Positions 37,262 to 48,649 of a stretch of 64,000 nucleotides of DNA are shown piece by piece. Source of the stretch: Asterias rubens (lineage: Eukaryota; Echinodermata; Asteroidea; Forcipulatida; Asteriidae). The stretch's first letter is position 1, and each line of letters opens with the position of its first letter. Position numbers and translations under genes: made by a program. The DNA lies in NCBI RefSeq assembly GCF_902459465.1, contig NC_047076.1, positions 2,307,488-2,371,487 of the forward strand. The letters are read 5' to 3'. The notes under the pieces were generated by a model. It made no database searches and was not told the DNA's origin. It saw nothing but the letters and a program-made list of their open reading frames with translations.

Positions 37262-40200
37262 TTAATTTCTCCACACGGAGAACGAGGGCTCCTGAGACTG
37301 CGATTTGGTGGAAGGCTCCGCGCTCGGCCCTTTTTCATCTGCTAGGACGTCGCCACCCAAAGCTGCGAACATCTGAGAAGCTGTCAGGGTTCCAAACAAT
37401 TTTAAAAACTTGTTTACTTCTTCATGTGGAAGTGTCGAGGCTGAGCGGTTAAGAGCACCGAATTCAAAACTCTGGTGTTTCTGATCAGCAGAGGGCGGGT
37501 TCGCATCCCCAGCCGTGACACTTGTGTCCTTAAGCAAGACACTTAATCATAGCTTAGTCCTTCGGATGGGACATAAAGTACAATGGACCATTCCGGGCTA
37601 TCAATAAAACTGTGCGCGTTCACCCATTTGACCAATCGCAGCAATGATTGTGGTCGGACAAACTCGGTCATGCGTGTGCGTATATTTGGCATGCGCGGCA
37701 GAATCATGCAGAATGTCATTGGGAGTGTTCGTACACGTGTCTTGCTCGCGTGCGCGATGGGCGGAGCTTAGTGGAAAGCCGGAACGGTCCATTCAGAAAT
37801 CAGTTTAAAATCATCCTCCTAACGTTTGTGGCACTTATCAACTCGCTTACTATCTACATCCAGCATCAGGGACATGACACACCTTCGTAATGTCAGAGCC
37901 AGTTTAACGTTCCTCATGCTCACACTCCACGTACCCGCCTCGCTAGCTATGGAGACGGAGCTTTCTCTAACATAGCACGTCGTCTATGTAATTCACTGTC
38001 GCTAGACCTTAGAACACAGAACAATCCTTCAATCTTCAAACGGCAGCTCACAACTCACCTATTCAAACAAGTATTTTAAATCCTGGACTTTTTGACTTTG
38101 CGAACCGGCGCCCTTGAACGTCATTTTTTGTCAGATACTTAGCGCGTTATAATTGCTGTTTATTATTATTACTATGAATACTACCGATTTTCACATGTGA
38201 GCTCAACGCGCTGGTAAACGATCGCTGTCAATTTTAAAAGCGATGGGAACGAACTGGGTTAGAAAAATTCATTGGTTTAATATCTACTTTGCGGGGGCAA
38301 ATTGAAAAAGAAATCAAATAAAAACAAATCCGTTGAAAGAATTGAATGATACTCACAATCATTTGGATTCTTCTTACTCTTGGCAAAGGGATCAGGTCTG
38401 ATTGCATATGCTGAGCCAGGCCTAGACAATGATGCCTTTAAGTGAAATAATAAAAAATAAAATAAAATAAACAATAAATGAATAATACAAAACAATTATA
38501 CAAATAAACAATACAATAAACAATTTAAAAATAAATAAACAATAATTTGTTTAAAAACAAATCGGGGTGGAATTCACAAAAATTTGAGACTAGTCTTATC
38601 TCAAGTAAGACGAGTTACTCATCCTAACTTACGATTATCCCTTACTTAGGACTAGTCCTAGTTCTTTGTGAAATCGACCCCAGGACATTTATAACAATAT
38701 AATAAGGTTTGCGGTAACACCATGTAATGATAATCTCTAACCGAACAGGGGACATCAAAAAAAGTCATCCTATTAAAAAACACAGAACATTAGAAAAGTT
38801 ATATAGAAGAACACATAAAAAACACTTTGGGTTGAACAAAGAAAACTGACTCAAGCGAGATTTGAACATGTCACATTTTGATTAACCCTTTAGTCCCTGC
38901 ACCGCCCGAGTTTGCTGAAATCCAATTTCTCAAGATTCTTGCAGTAAATTACTGGAATCGTAGTTCAAATTTTAAAAGATAGCCATGGCTTAATGTGTAT
39001 GCACAATTTTTTACCCTTTCGGTAATATTTGTATAAAAGTACAAGTTCTCATGGAAACAATAAACGCCTCTCGTTAAACGGCTACGGTAATTTTTATGGC
39101 GAATATTTTTGTGCACGGATAAAATGGACACAATAGCTTTTCAAGGCTTTTGTCTGGCTCAATGCTCATACTGATTAGGCGGCTGGGCGGTACAGTGGCT
39201 AAATGGTTAAAGTGCCGGCGGTCAACTGAGCTCTCTAGCCCTAAATTTGGTGGTCTTTATTTTGTCAATATATTTGTTTAGGGGTTAGTGCCATTCAGAA
39301 AATACAGAATTGAATTTTTATCAGGACTCAAGAATACTGTGTGTGTTTCACCCACAAACCCAATGAGGAAAAAGTCCACAGCCATGTAACCCTGGTTGGA
39401 TTCGAACCCATGACCTTTGCCATTGTAGAGTAGATGTTTCACAAATAGGCCACTGAGATTGCTCGGTAGCTGCGGTTAGTTTGAATCCTAATCTCTAGCA
39501 GCGAATACTGCAGAGCAAATGTTGTGCAGGATGTTCAACTTACCATACGTACGCCATCCATACCCATAGACGATGGGGATGGGGTATTCCTTGACGCAGA
39601 CGGGGGTGCTGTAACCTTTTCAAGAAAGAAAAAAAAAAACATCCAGAATTACAAATGAAAATATGAGCATTCATCTTATAGGGTTCTTTTTTGAGTTTGA
39701 AGCTAATGAACATTTGTTACTGTCAGTTACAGAAAACGTTTTTTCTGGACTTACTTCAACCCGTTAACAACCATTTGAAACCATTCAACCATAAGGGTTG
39801 TATGGGGTGGTGCATCTGTGCACAGAACCAACTGTGTGTAAATGTGTGAACTGTGTGGATGCATTCACCACGCTGTCATATTGTAGATTGACTACCATTC
39901 AAAACCACACTGCCACTGGGTGATATTGAATGGTCAGACAGTAGGAGGGTTGACTGTGTATGGTATAGGTGCAACCACCACATGATATCATATTGCAGGC
40001 TAGTCTTGGTGCAAGACGTTTCTCGTTTCCCTTTTCACGCACACCGCGGCCAATTCACCAACAGCGCCCGCACCGACTCAACCCGCACCGACTCACGTGA
40101 CTTAGTTCACTCACCGCTCCCCTGGAGAAACGTCTTGGTCCGTGTACAAATCGCTCGGGAAATTCCGAGCACATTCCAACCATGCCGCTGCGCTTGGCCT

Positions 40201-43200
40201 GCATAACTCTGACGTAGCAGTATCGGCATCAATCTGGTATCTGTAAGTCTTTGGTGGGAACAGCTTGGCATGGCATCTACTTGTACAATACAACGACGAC
40301 AACAAAATGCGTCGCGCATGGAAAAGCTTCGACGGTGCATTTGTGCGTGGGGGCCCTATAACCTCTAGCCCTCAAAGTATAAAATGGCGTTTGATAGAGT
40401 AGACGAAGCTATCGATTTTGCTGCAAGAAAGTTAAGTCTTGATTAGTTTAAGAGCCAACAAGTTAACGCTCTTCGCCCAGGGTAATGATATATTTATCAA
40501 TTTACCAACGGGGTTTGGAAAAAGCTTGATCTTCCAAGCTTCCACAGTTATTGTGGACTTTTTGAAAGGTGTTGTTGGTGGAAACGATAACCATGATAAC
40601 GTCTAACGACGACATAGGCGCTGACGAGAAATCATTGGTTGTTGTCGTCTTGCCGCTTAAGGCTCTGGCTGTAGATCAGTTAGACCATGGAGGAATTTAT
40701 TCCTCCATGGTTAGACCTAGTAAGCAAACTCGGTCTGGAGGCTGCTGATATTACTTCGGATATACCAGATCATGTTTTGGAACAATCGCCCAAGTACTCG
40801 ATCCTGTTTGCAAGTCCAGAGAGTCTTTGCTCAAGCAAAGGGAAGGAACTACTGTTGCTGGTCAAAAACAGATGCTGTGGATTGTTTGTTGACGAAAGTC
40901 ATTGCGTATCGAAATGGTATGTACCTTTTAAAAATGATTACTATCTGACTATTGTGTGACATTCCAATAATCTTAGGCATCTTGAAGAAAATCACAGTGA
41001 CATAGCATAGTGGTAGGCAGGTTTTTTTAAATTTTTTTTTTAGAGTTTTGCCATAGTCTCTTTGCTTAAACAAGGTAGATATGGTGTATAACTATAATCT
41101 CTACTTTGATAATTAGTAATTGATGTTCTATTCAATTCATTGCTCAAGAGTCAGTGCTTTTTTCCAAGAATGGTATTGTGGCTGATTTTTATTGCTCTAC
41201 CTATTTACCAACTCAAGTACTTAGAGGGTTATTCCTTTATGCCATTTGGAGTTTATGACAGACCTGTGAATGGCTTCTTGTGAAAAGCTTTGTCAACTAA
41301 TACCCAGCAAGCTCTTTCAACCAAGCTTTTTGCATGCCCAGGCTTTCATTCCTTTCATGTTTTTATGACCTATTCACATGGGTGGCTCAGCCTCTATTCT
41401 TTAGTGAACCATTCTCCATAGTCTCTTATAATGGCTTTAGCTTATAAATATTCAGGCATGTATGCTCCTTTTTTGCAAAGGGCAAGGGTACCAATTCATT
41501 TTCTCCTTGGTAATAAAGGGCACTCTAAAAATTATAGTATAATGAGGAATTTTGTAATTTCTACAAGTTTCTAGAGTAATTCAAGGGCACTTGAAAACAA
41601 CACTAATCTTTTGGAAACTATTTAAAGTGATGACTCTAAACTTGAGAATTTGTAGCCAGTTTGAACTACAATGCTTGGCAGCAACCTTTGAAAAAAAAAT
41701 ACAAAAATAAACAGTCCTCATCCCCCTCTTTTTTTGAAAAGCCGGGACTATCAACATATATTTTTTGTATACATGTGGCCTTAATTGACAATCAAGCTTT
41801 ACAAGGTTTTGTTTTCACCCAACTTTTTAAAATACTTGTAATTGTTTGCAGCAATGTCATGAAAGGGATTTTATTTTAATCATTTAAAAGAGAGCTAGAT
41901 TATCTCCATGATGTTTTGCAAATATCAATACATGTACATTGTATGTGCTATTGTTTTAACCAAATAATAATTACTTCCTTTTCTACTGTGAACAGGAAAA
42001 AGCCAAGAACTTTTAGTCAAAAAAATTATGGATAATCCACATTTTTAACTTAACATAATTTGTTTGTTTTAATTTAACAGGGGTAATTCATCAACCAAGA
42101 GTTCAGCATTCCGGAAGTGCTATGGCCAGCTGGGACAGCTACGCTCCATCCTGAACCAGTCAATTGTTTAATATCACGTTTTCACCTGAGGTTGTTTTTA
42201 AAACCAAAAATAACTGTACATAATTATTTTAATGGCACTTGAATTTTGACCATATTCAATTAAATGATGATTTTTTTTTTGTAGTCAATGACTATGTGTA
42301 CATGTATTTGTTTATGTCCATATTCAATCAAGTGTGAACCATTATTAGCAAACTTTAAGCTGTAGGCACACTGTCCAAACAATGATCAAAAGACAAGTCC
42401 AATTCAGATAGAACTGTGTGATCTCCAATACGACACTATTTCAGAGGGAAGTAGTCAACATGTGTTATTATATTAATTTCATGAACAGTGAGTTTTTACA
42501 CTGAAACCAAACAATGATTGTCCTTTCTTCATCCTGTTGTAATAATAAGCACAGTGAACTTGTCTCAATTTTTAAACAACTATTATTGTATCATTGCCAA
42601 AGGTTCAAGACAAAAACATGTTGATTAGGTCTTCTTGTTTTTTTCTTTTTCAAACTGCTCAACATGTAGTCAAATTAAAAAAAGGCTGCTGAAAACGTTA
42701 ACAACCAAGTAAGATTGTTGGTGAAAAAAAAGTTTTATAGTATGTTGTAGTTTGCCAACCTCAATGCAAATCTGCTTTTTTTCATGGCATTCTATGTATA
42801 CTAGCAGTGAACAATTTCATCCAGCATTTTTGCATCCTGAATGGTAATATTGAGTAGCAAATGATGATTTTGAAAAGCAACTGACACATTGTGCATAGCC
42901 TTTTGTTACTGTAACAACCAACAAGTTACTGTCTCTTGCACATGAAGTCAGACTGAGACATAGTTTTATCTTGTGGTGTGCTGGTCACATGTAAATTCCT
43001 AGTCAAAAACAGTTTACATGTATGTGGCTATATATCACTGGACAGCATCAACTAATAGGCAGTAAATGTATACCTTTCAAAATTTAAATGATTACCTGCA
43101 ACTATTTACAATTGAGTTACAAAGGCTTCATCTGTTGTTTTAAGTTTTACATACAAGTTCTTTCACTAAAAAATACATGTAAATATGTACATAACTATTT

Positions 43201-46200
43201 TGATGGCACTTGAAATGGATGTTATTAAAATGAATGTCTTTCAATCAATGAAACACTTATCTGTTGTGTATCTTTGTTCAGATTCAATCAAGTGTGGACT
43301 ATTATTAGCAAACTTTAAGCTGTACACACACTGTCCAAACAATGATCAAAAGACCAGTCAAATTTTGTCTTGCCCGGTTATCTTGCAGTAATTCACGTTG
43401 TTTTTGAAAGGGCTAATGAGTCCCTTTTCGCATTTAAATTATATCTCTTGCTTTTAATGAAACTTGCCACAGGAAAAAAACAAAGAGACATTTGATTTTT
43501 AAATAATCACAAAAGATTTTATAAGAAGAGTTGCATTTCTTAGAGAAGCAGTGTGGTTACGACTTAAATTTCTTCAGAAGTTAGTGTAGTGTACAATAAC
43601 TTATAAGACATTACCAACTTAGTGAACATTTGGATGTCAACCAACATTTGCCGAGAACTGTTGTTTAATTTCGTTCTTTTCGCCACTTGGCATCTTTGGA
43701 ATCACATTGTTCACATAATTATATTCATACTGGCGGTTGGTGTGATTTCTTCTCCCAAAATTGTGCTTAATACCGATAATAACTGACTGTCTTTCTTTAA
43801 TTTCGAAATTATTGGCAATATCTTCTACAAGTAACAAGTTCTCTGCCGCAAATAAACACCATCGAGTTTTGCCGAGGCGGCCACGGCCCGGCGGCGGTCC
43901 AGTGGCCAGGGAAGCCATTGTTATTATAATACATTGCAAACTTTTCGGATTTCCACCGCACGACAACAAACGCACATGTGCATTTCCCGGGTCCCCGCGG
44001 CAGCAGCGATGTTTACTCGGACAACGATGCATGCAGGTTACCAGGCTGGCCCGCTTCTCTGTTTCCAGTTGTGCGCGTGCGTAGTATTTTGTTGACCCAC
44101 ACGTTGAATATGTATACGGAGGTCACATAACTCAAACATGTACACGGACCAAGACGTTTCTCCGGGGGAGCGGTGAGTGAACTAAGTCACGTGAATCGGT
44201 GCAGATTGAGTCGGTGCGGGCGCTGTTGGTGAATTGGCCGCGGTGTGCGTGAAAAGGGAAACGAGAAACGTCTTGCACCAAGACTAATTGCAGGCTGGCA
44301 TAGTTTATCTATCATTCAAAACCACAGTGGATGATATTGAATGGTCAGACAGTAGGAGGGTTGACTGTGTACTATGTAGATGCATTCACTACATGATATC
44401 ATGGCCCAATTTCATAGAGCTGCTAAGCACAAAAATTTGCTTAGCATGAAATTTCTTCCTTGATAAAAACAGGATTACCAACCAAATTTCTACGTGATTT
44501 TCAGGATTAGCAAACAACAGCTGAATACCAGTAGCAATCAATACGTAACAAATGGACATTTGGTTGGTAATCCTGTTTTTATCAAGGAAGAAATTTCATG
44601 CTAAGCAAATTTTTGTCCTTAGCAGCTCTATGAAATTGGGCCCATATTGTAGACTGGCATAGTCTGTCTATCATACAACACCACAATGGAAATTATCTTC
44701 AAGTGCGCGCTAATCCTCCAATCAGATTTGCATAATGGAGTGGTGATAATTACCTTTATTGCACAGTTAATATCACTACCTGTGTCTTGTGTGTTCTTTG
44801 TCGTGCGCCGAGTTTGCTTGAAAATAAATACGATACCACACGTGCGCTCGTGGAAATACGGAAAATATAGCGCGTCTGCGTCCCATACCCAAGCCGAATA
44901 TGGGACGCAGAAGAGCTATATTTTTCCGTATTCCACTTAACTTATAATATTGAATGGGCAGACAGTAGAAGGGTTGACTGTATACTACGTACTGTGTGGA
45001 TGCATTGACCACATGACATCATATTGCAGACTGGCATAGTTTACCTATCATTTAAAACCACAGTGGATGATACTCAATGGTCAGACAGTAGGAGGGTTGA
45101 CTATGTTCTGTGTACATGCATTCACTACAAATTGCAGTCTGGTACAGTTTATCTATCATTAAAAAATTACAGTGGATGATATTGAATGGTCAGACAGTAG
45201 GAGGGTTAATTAGTGTTACTAATTTGTTGTATTTAGTTTAAGACTGACCTTTTTAATTATTCCTTTTTCTATAAGGTCAAGTTTTGATGTCCGTTTGCAG
45301 CCAAGAACAGCAAAATGGGACCAGATCTTATCCGAGGCAGACGCAAAATCTGTCGCTGTCCTGTGCAAAACAGAAAAACAAAAACATCTATATTAAAAAA
45401 AACAAATTTTTGCAACAAGGATGCTTTTTCTCTCATATTCTCTTGCAACTTTGATGAGCATCCGAGTCAAAATTTTCATAGATTTGATATTTTATGCATA
45501 TGTTGGGATACACAAGTGAGAATACTGGTCTTCGACAATTACCAAAGGTGTCTAGTGCCTTTAGTCGTTGACTGTAAAACATTGCCTCATGTGACACGAG
45601 ACTCAAGTTTGTGAGGATAGATCTTCACTTACCTCCCCTCTTTGTCTTGAATGTCAGGCTTGGCGTTATTCTCCAAGAGGAACATTATCACCTGAAGAAA
45701 GTATACAAAACAAAAGAGAAATGACATCAAGATAAAGGAACGCTGGCTCTACCACTGCTCTTGTCCTTTTCGAAACCATGGGCTTCGGCTTTGGATTCGG
45801 CTTCAGGCTCTGTCCTCTCGTCTGAAGCCCTGAGTGCGTACTCAAATAACACGCAAACTGTCAAAAGCAATCTGGAGCCAAAGTCGTGGGTTCGAAAAAA
45901 GGGCCTGTGTTAATTCCTAAAAATAAAAATAAAATTTAATATTGGACTTTGCGAAGACAGATGGAAGTAAACAGACATACATTATCAAGTTATTTTCAAT
46001 GTGCTGTATTTTTTACCACGTGAGGGCGCTCTTAATAGTATTATCACTTTCAGGGGTATTTGCAATTCGTCCTGCACAGCTTTAATCGACGCTCTGTCAC
46101 TTTTGATGTGCCATAGTATGTAGATGCTTTAGAGGTGGGTTGTAACAGCTCCTTTAAAGGTCTTTATGTCCGCGATGGATTGTCAGTGGTGGTAATGTGT

Positions 46201-48641
46201 TCCAGTCTTCAACTCTTTTGGATGTGAATGAATATACCTCTGGAAGTGATACATCGTCACACGGTCAACAAAAAAACCTGAATACAAATGAGTAAAAAAA
46301 ACATCAAAGTATAAAAATAAACGGTCCAATTGTGTTTTTACCCTTCCATGTTCTTGGAATGCAGCTGCATGCAGGGATGTCCAGAGCGTGTCCTTGTTTT
46401 GATAATTCACATCAGCTCCGGCCACAATGAGAGCTTTGACAACATCATAAAAACCCCAGAAGGATGCTGGAAATAAGATAAACAACAACAATAACAAAAA
46501 CAACTGTCAATCTTGGGAAGGGATCTTGGAAAAAGAAACAAAAAACTAACAAGAAAACCTTTTTTTTCCAGTAAATAACTTGTTATAAAATGTCTTTATT
46601 TTGGATTGTTAAGGTTGTATAATAAGACCGCTGGGGGAAAAAAAAAATATATAGAAATAAGTAAATAATGCTATGTACCAATGTAGAGCTGACTTTGACG
46701 GATATCTTCAGAGTCTCCATGCACTTCAACACTCTCCGACAAAAACCTTTCAACAAGCTGAAATTGGAAAGACAAACAAAGAAAGTTTTAAGAGGGTTAG
46801 AGGGAGCCTAACTGAGAACTAACTGTAAAACAAAACTGGAATGGCATCAGATTTATATGTAAAATAAATACAACATGCATGTACAATCAATGTCAACTTA
46901 GAAATGTTTAGCACCATGCAAAATTTAGCACCAATACATGACTACACTGGAGACTCCCGGCCGGCTGAAGTAACCTCATATCCAGCTTTTTACTCGCACC
47001 TGTACATAATTCTATCTGCACCTGACACAAATTCCTGTTGCCTAAATCAACACATGCGCTCACACGCAGTGCGTAAACATCTTCAACCATTTGAAGGCTG
47101 CACATTACAAGGAAGAAGAAAAAGAAGAAGAAGTGTTGTCAACGGGTCCTACTAAAAGCCGACAACTCGCCGACAACGCCGACAACAAGTCCAGAGCGCC
47201 GACAACTCGCCGCCAACAAGTTTTAATTACCTCGAAAATTGCCAATATACCATAGATGTATTAGAACTATATGTGTTCTGTAATATAAACATAAATTTAA
47301 TGGAAAAACTTCACGAAAAGTGTGAATTTTTAACCAGAAAAAAAACTGAACGTTCACGGAAAACGGTCGGACGCCATCTTGGCTTAAAATCGTGTTCGGA
47401 CCAGCCCATTATGATGCGGGTGAGTCAGACTTAGCGATAGAGGGCGGGCGTCATGCACTGTGCACACTGCAGTGAAGGGTCTTCACATGAAGCCCGCCCT
47501 CTGTTGTTGACAAGTGCTAAATCTACCCGTATCATAATGGTCTGGTCCAAACACGGTTTTTAAGCCAAGATGGCGTCCGACCGCTTTTCGTGCAAGTGAA
47601 GTTTTTTTCTGGTTAAAAATTCACACTTTTTGTGAAGTTTTTCCATTAACTTTATGTTTATATTACAGAACACATATAGTTCTAATACATCTATGGTTTA
47701 TTGGCCATTTTTGAGGTAATTAAAACTTGTTGGCGGCGAGTTGTCGGCGCTCTGGACTTGTTGTCGGCGTTGTCGGCGAGTTGTCGGCTTTTAGTAGGAC
47801 CGTTGTCAACTTGTCAAGACTCAAGTGACATAGTCTCATCATACTCAATTCATAGTCATTACTTATTAATATTATAGACCTTTAATTTAGTATAATTTTA
47901 AATTCGCACTTCTTTTTTGCTGCCGTCCCCTGTAACATAGAGCCTAGCTAGACTAGAGCCGAGCTGTTTACAATTCCCCCATATTTCCACATCACCAGGG
48001 CCCAACTTCATGGCTCTGCTTACCGTAACTGTAAGCACAGAATCGGCGCTTACGGAAGCAGAGAATTCTGTGCTTACGGCAAGCGTGTTTCACAGGCTAG
48101 CGGCGAATTTGGGCTTCTGCGCGTGCGTTCTCCACTTTATGAGGCATTCTACAAGGAAGTTACAAGGGGACAAGGCTAGCGCAGAAATTCGGCACTTGCA
48201 CGAAAGTGGGGAATCGCGATCGTAAGCGCAGAATTCGGCGGTAAGCATAGCCATGAAATTGGGCCATGTAGATCACTGTCAGTGTTAGACTGTATTGATT
48301 GGACATGAGTATATACTCCAGAGGAGGTTTCTGATCAATATACTATAGGAAGATCATGGAGGTAGTATGATGGTGATGATGTTGTTGGATTGCGGTCGTA
48401 TTTGAAAGGGATCCATTTGATTTTGAAAGTTTTGTTTGACACATACATAGGCGCCTTTATCTACAAACATATCTGAATTTAAGTCACAGCACAGATAAAA
48501 ACAAACACATACCGTTTCATTTCCTTTCTGAGCAAGAGTTGACAGTTCCGGCAGGCTAATTTTCGCCACAGCTAATTGTTTTTGGAGGTCACTCATGACC
48601 GTTTCATTGCTACTGGCGACGGCGTCTGCAGGAGCGGCCAT
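37262..48641 (-). CDS. Ankyrin-repeat protein, 257 aa
   Basis: Eight exons: 48641-48513, 46757-46679, 46466-46342, 45691-45633, 45360-45249, 39615-39544, 38435-38357 and 37380-37262. They total 774 nt with consistent phases and GT-AG borders. Residues about 70-168 carry ankyrin units: VVKALIVAGADVNYQNKD, LHAAAFQEHGRVIMFLLENN and a degenerate C-terminal one with DFASASDKIW. The N-terminal helix region (1-43) and a Ser/Pro-rich tail (169-257, with APPSASRNTPSPSS and DPFAKSKKNPND) are not recognised. It is probably a cytosolic binding adaptor. Intron 5 is 5.6 kb and holds a transposon and satellite; intron 1 holds a 660-bp foldback. The TAA lies in a MITE target site, so the C-terminus may be shortened. 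I do not recognise the vertebrate counterpart. Confidence 0.87.
37435..37570 (+). repeat. tRNA-Ser/Leu-like SINE (family 2) head
   Basis: Reads GTCGAGGCTGAGCGGTTAAG (A box), a long variable-arm-like segment, then GGGTTCGCATCCC (B box) and CTTAAGCAAGACACTTAA. Truncated after GGATGGGAC. It lies in the last ankyrin-gene intron. Confidence 0.75.
37927..38079 (+). pseudogene. LINE reverse-transcriptase C-terminus
   Basis: A 50-codon open stretch ends at TAA (38077). It contains RLASYGDGAFSNIARRL, then IFKRQLTTHLFKQVF and the stop. This block order matches the C-terminal end of L2/CR1/RTE-like LINE ORF2. A 3' tail with TAGCGCGTTATAATTGC and an ATT-rich end follows. 5'-truncated, as usual for LINEs. 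Confidence 0.8.
38563..38682. repeat. Short foldback, TTAGGACTAGTCC family
   Basis: Ends GGGGTGGAATTCACAAA and TTTGTGAAATCGACCCC are inverted. The interior holds GACTAGTC and GACGAGTTACTC palindromes. Further copies are at 50134, 51173, 51637, 51805 and 56038. Confidence 0.8.
39270..39470 (-). repeat. tRNA-derived SINE
   Basis: On the minus strand, CAGTGGCCTATTTGTGAAAC (A-box region) is followed by CATGGGTTCGAATCC (B box) and a body. A partial head of another SINE in plus orientation (CAGTGGCTAAATGG, 39193) lies next to it. Confidence 0.65.
39785..40000. repeat. Satellite-like tandem repeat, left part
   Basis: Units of roughly 115-120 bp with ATTGAATGGTCAGACAGTAG and GGGTTGACTGTGTA. The same repeat continues after the transposon (44287-45215). 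Confidence 0.8.
40384..42171 (+). pseudogene. RecQ-like DNA helicase N-terminal part, broken
   Basis: Two exon-like blocks, 40384-40917 and 42081-42171, joined by a GT-AG intron that splits a Trp codon (TG|G). Visible motifs: Walker A region NLPTGFGKSLIFQA, motif Ia-like VVVLPLKALAVDQL, ILFASPESL, and motif II DESHCVSKW (a DExH form), then FRKCYGQLGQLRSIL. This is the order of RecQ-family SF2 helicases. It is disabled by a TAG after about 18 codons, a frameshift before the Walker motif, a TAA after it, and a 31-bp insertion at 40687-40717. The helicase C-terminal half (motifs III-VI) is missing. It is carried by the surrounding transposon. Confidence 0.82.
42210..43375. repeat. Direct duplication inside the transposon
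   Basis: A segment of about 200 bp at 42210-42420 recurs at 43183-43375, including ATTATTAGCAAACTTTAAGC and CACTGTCCAAACAATGATC. The copies are about 965 bp apart and moderately diverged. Confidence 0.8.
43637..43918 (-). CDS. Transposon ORF, 93 aa, function unknown
   Basis: An ATG at 43918 opens a reading frame that begins MASLATGPPPGRGRLGKTRW and ends at a TGA at 43637. It lies close to the right terminal repeat, oriented inward, as the first exon of a transposon gene might. It contains basic and Asn-rich segments but no known domain. It could be the N-terminal exon of a deleted second gene, such as the transposase, or chance. Confidence 0.35.
   Translation of the reverse strand: MASLATGPPPGRGRLGKTRWCLFAAENLLLVEDIANNFEIKERQSVIIGIKHNFGRRNHTNRQYEYNYVNNVIPKMPSGEKNEIKQQFSANVG
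44287..45215. repeat. Satellite-like tandem repeat, right part
   Basis: Several 110-120-bp units with GGCATAGTTTATCTATCATT, CCACAGTGGATGATATTGAA and GTCAGACAGTAGGAGGGTT. Interrupted by a foldback (44404-44642) and by a 260-bp insert (44690-44945) with its own hairpin (ATACGGAAAATATAGC...). Confidence 0.85.
44404..44642. repeat. Foldback MITE, GGGCCCAATTTCATAGAGC family
   Basis: Near-perfect 240-bp hairpin: GCCCAATTTCATAGAGCTGC at the left with its complement at the right, and GGATTACCAACCAAAT/ATTTGGTTGGTAATCC further in. Confidence 0.9.
45375..45565. repeat. Half of a GGCA-TGGACAC MITE
   Basis: Right half only: ACAAGGATGC...TATTTTATGCATATGTTG, ending in AGTGCCTTTA. It begins within 20 bp of ankyrin exon 5 and so borders its acceptor. 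Confidence 0.65.
47144..47801. mobile_element. 660-bp foldback element with 9-bp target duplication
   Basis: Two arms of about 280 bp mirror each other from GGTCCTACTAAAAGCC inward. The outer part repeats GCCGACAAC several times. Flanks GTTGTCAAC (47135-47143 and 47802-47810) are identical. It lies in intron 1 of the ankyrin gene. Long terminal repeats with a 9-bp duplication are typical of Mutator-like foldbacks. Confidence 0.88.
47998..48266. repeat. Foldback MITE, GGGCCCAACTTCATGGCTC variant
   Basis: Left GGGCCCAACTTCATGGCTC and right GCCATGAAATTGGGCC are inverted. The interior has repeated GCTTACGG and CAGAATTCGGCG motifs. Confidence 0.75.
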
Positions 48642-48649
48642 CTTGAATT

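Larger units (their letters stand above)
40001..44286. mobile_element. 4.3-kb DNA transposon with helicase remains
   Basis: Terminal inverted repeats of about 147 bp, nearly identical, begin TAGTCTTGGTGCAAGACG. Identical 9-bp flanks ATTGCAGGC (39992-40000 and 44287-44295) are the target duplication. It was inserted into the satellite repeat within intron 5 of the ankyrin gene. Inside are a broken RecQ-like helicase (plus) near the left end and a 93-aa ORF (minus) near the right end, reading toward each other; the middle holds a direct duplication and no transposase. It is best read as an internally deleted copy. The superfamily is unassigned: a 9-bp duplication suggests Mutator-like elements, whereas SF2 helicases are known from Academ-H elements. 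Confidence 0.85.
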
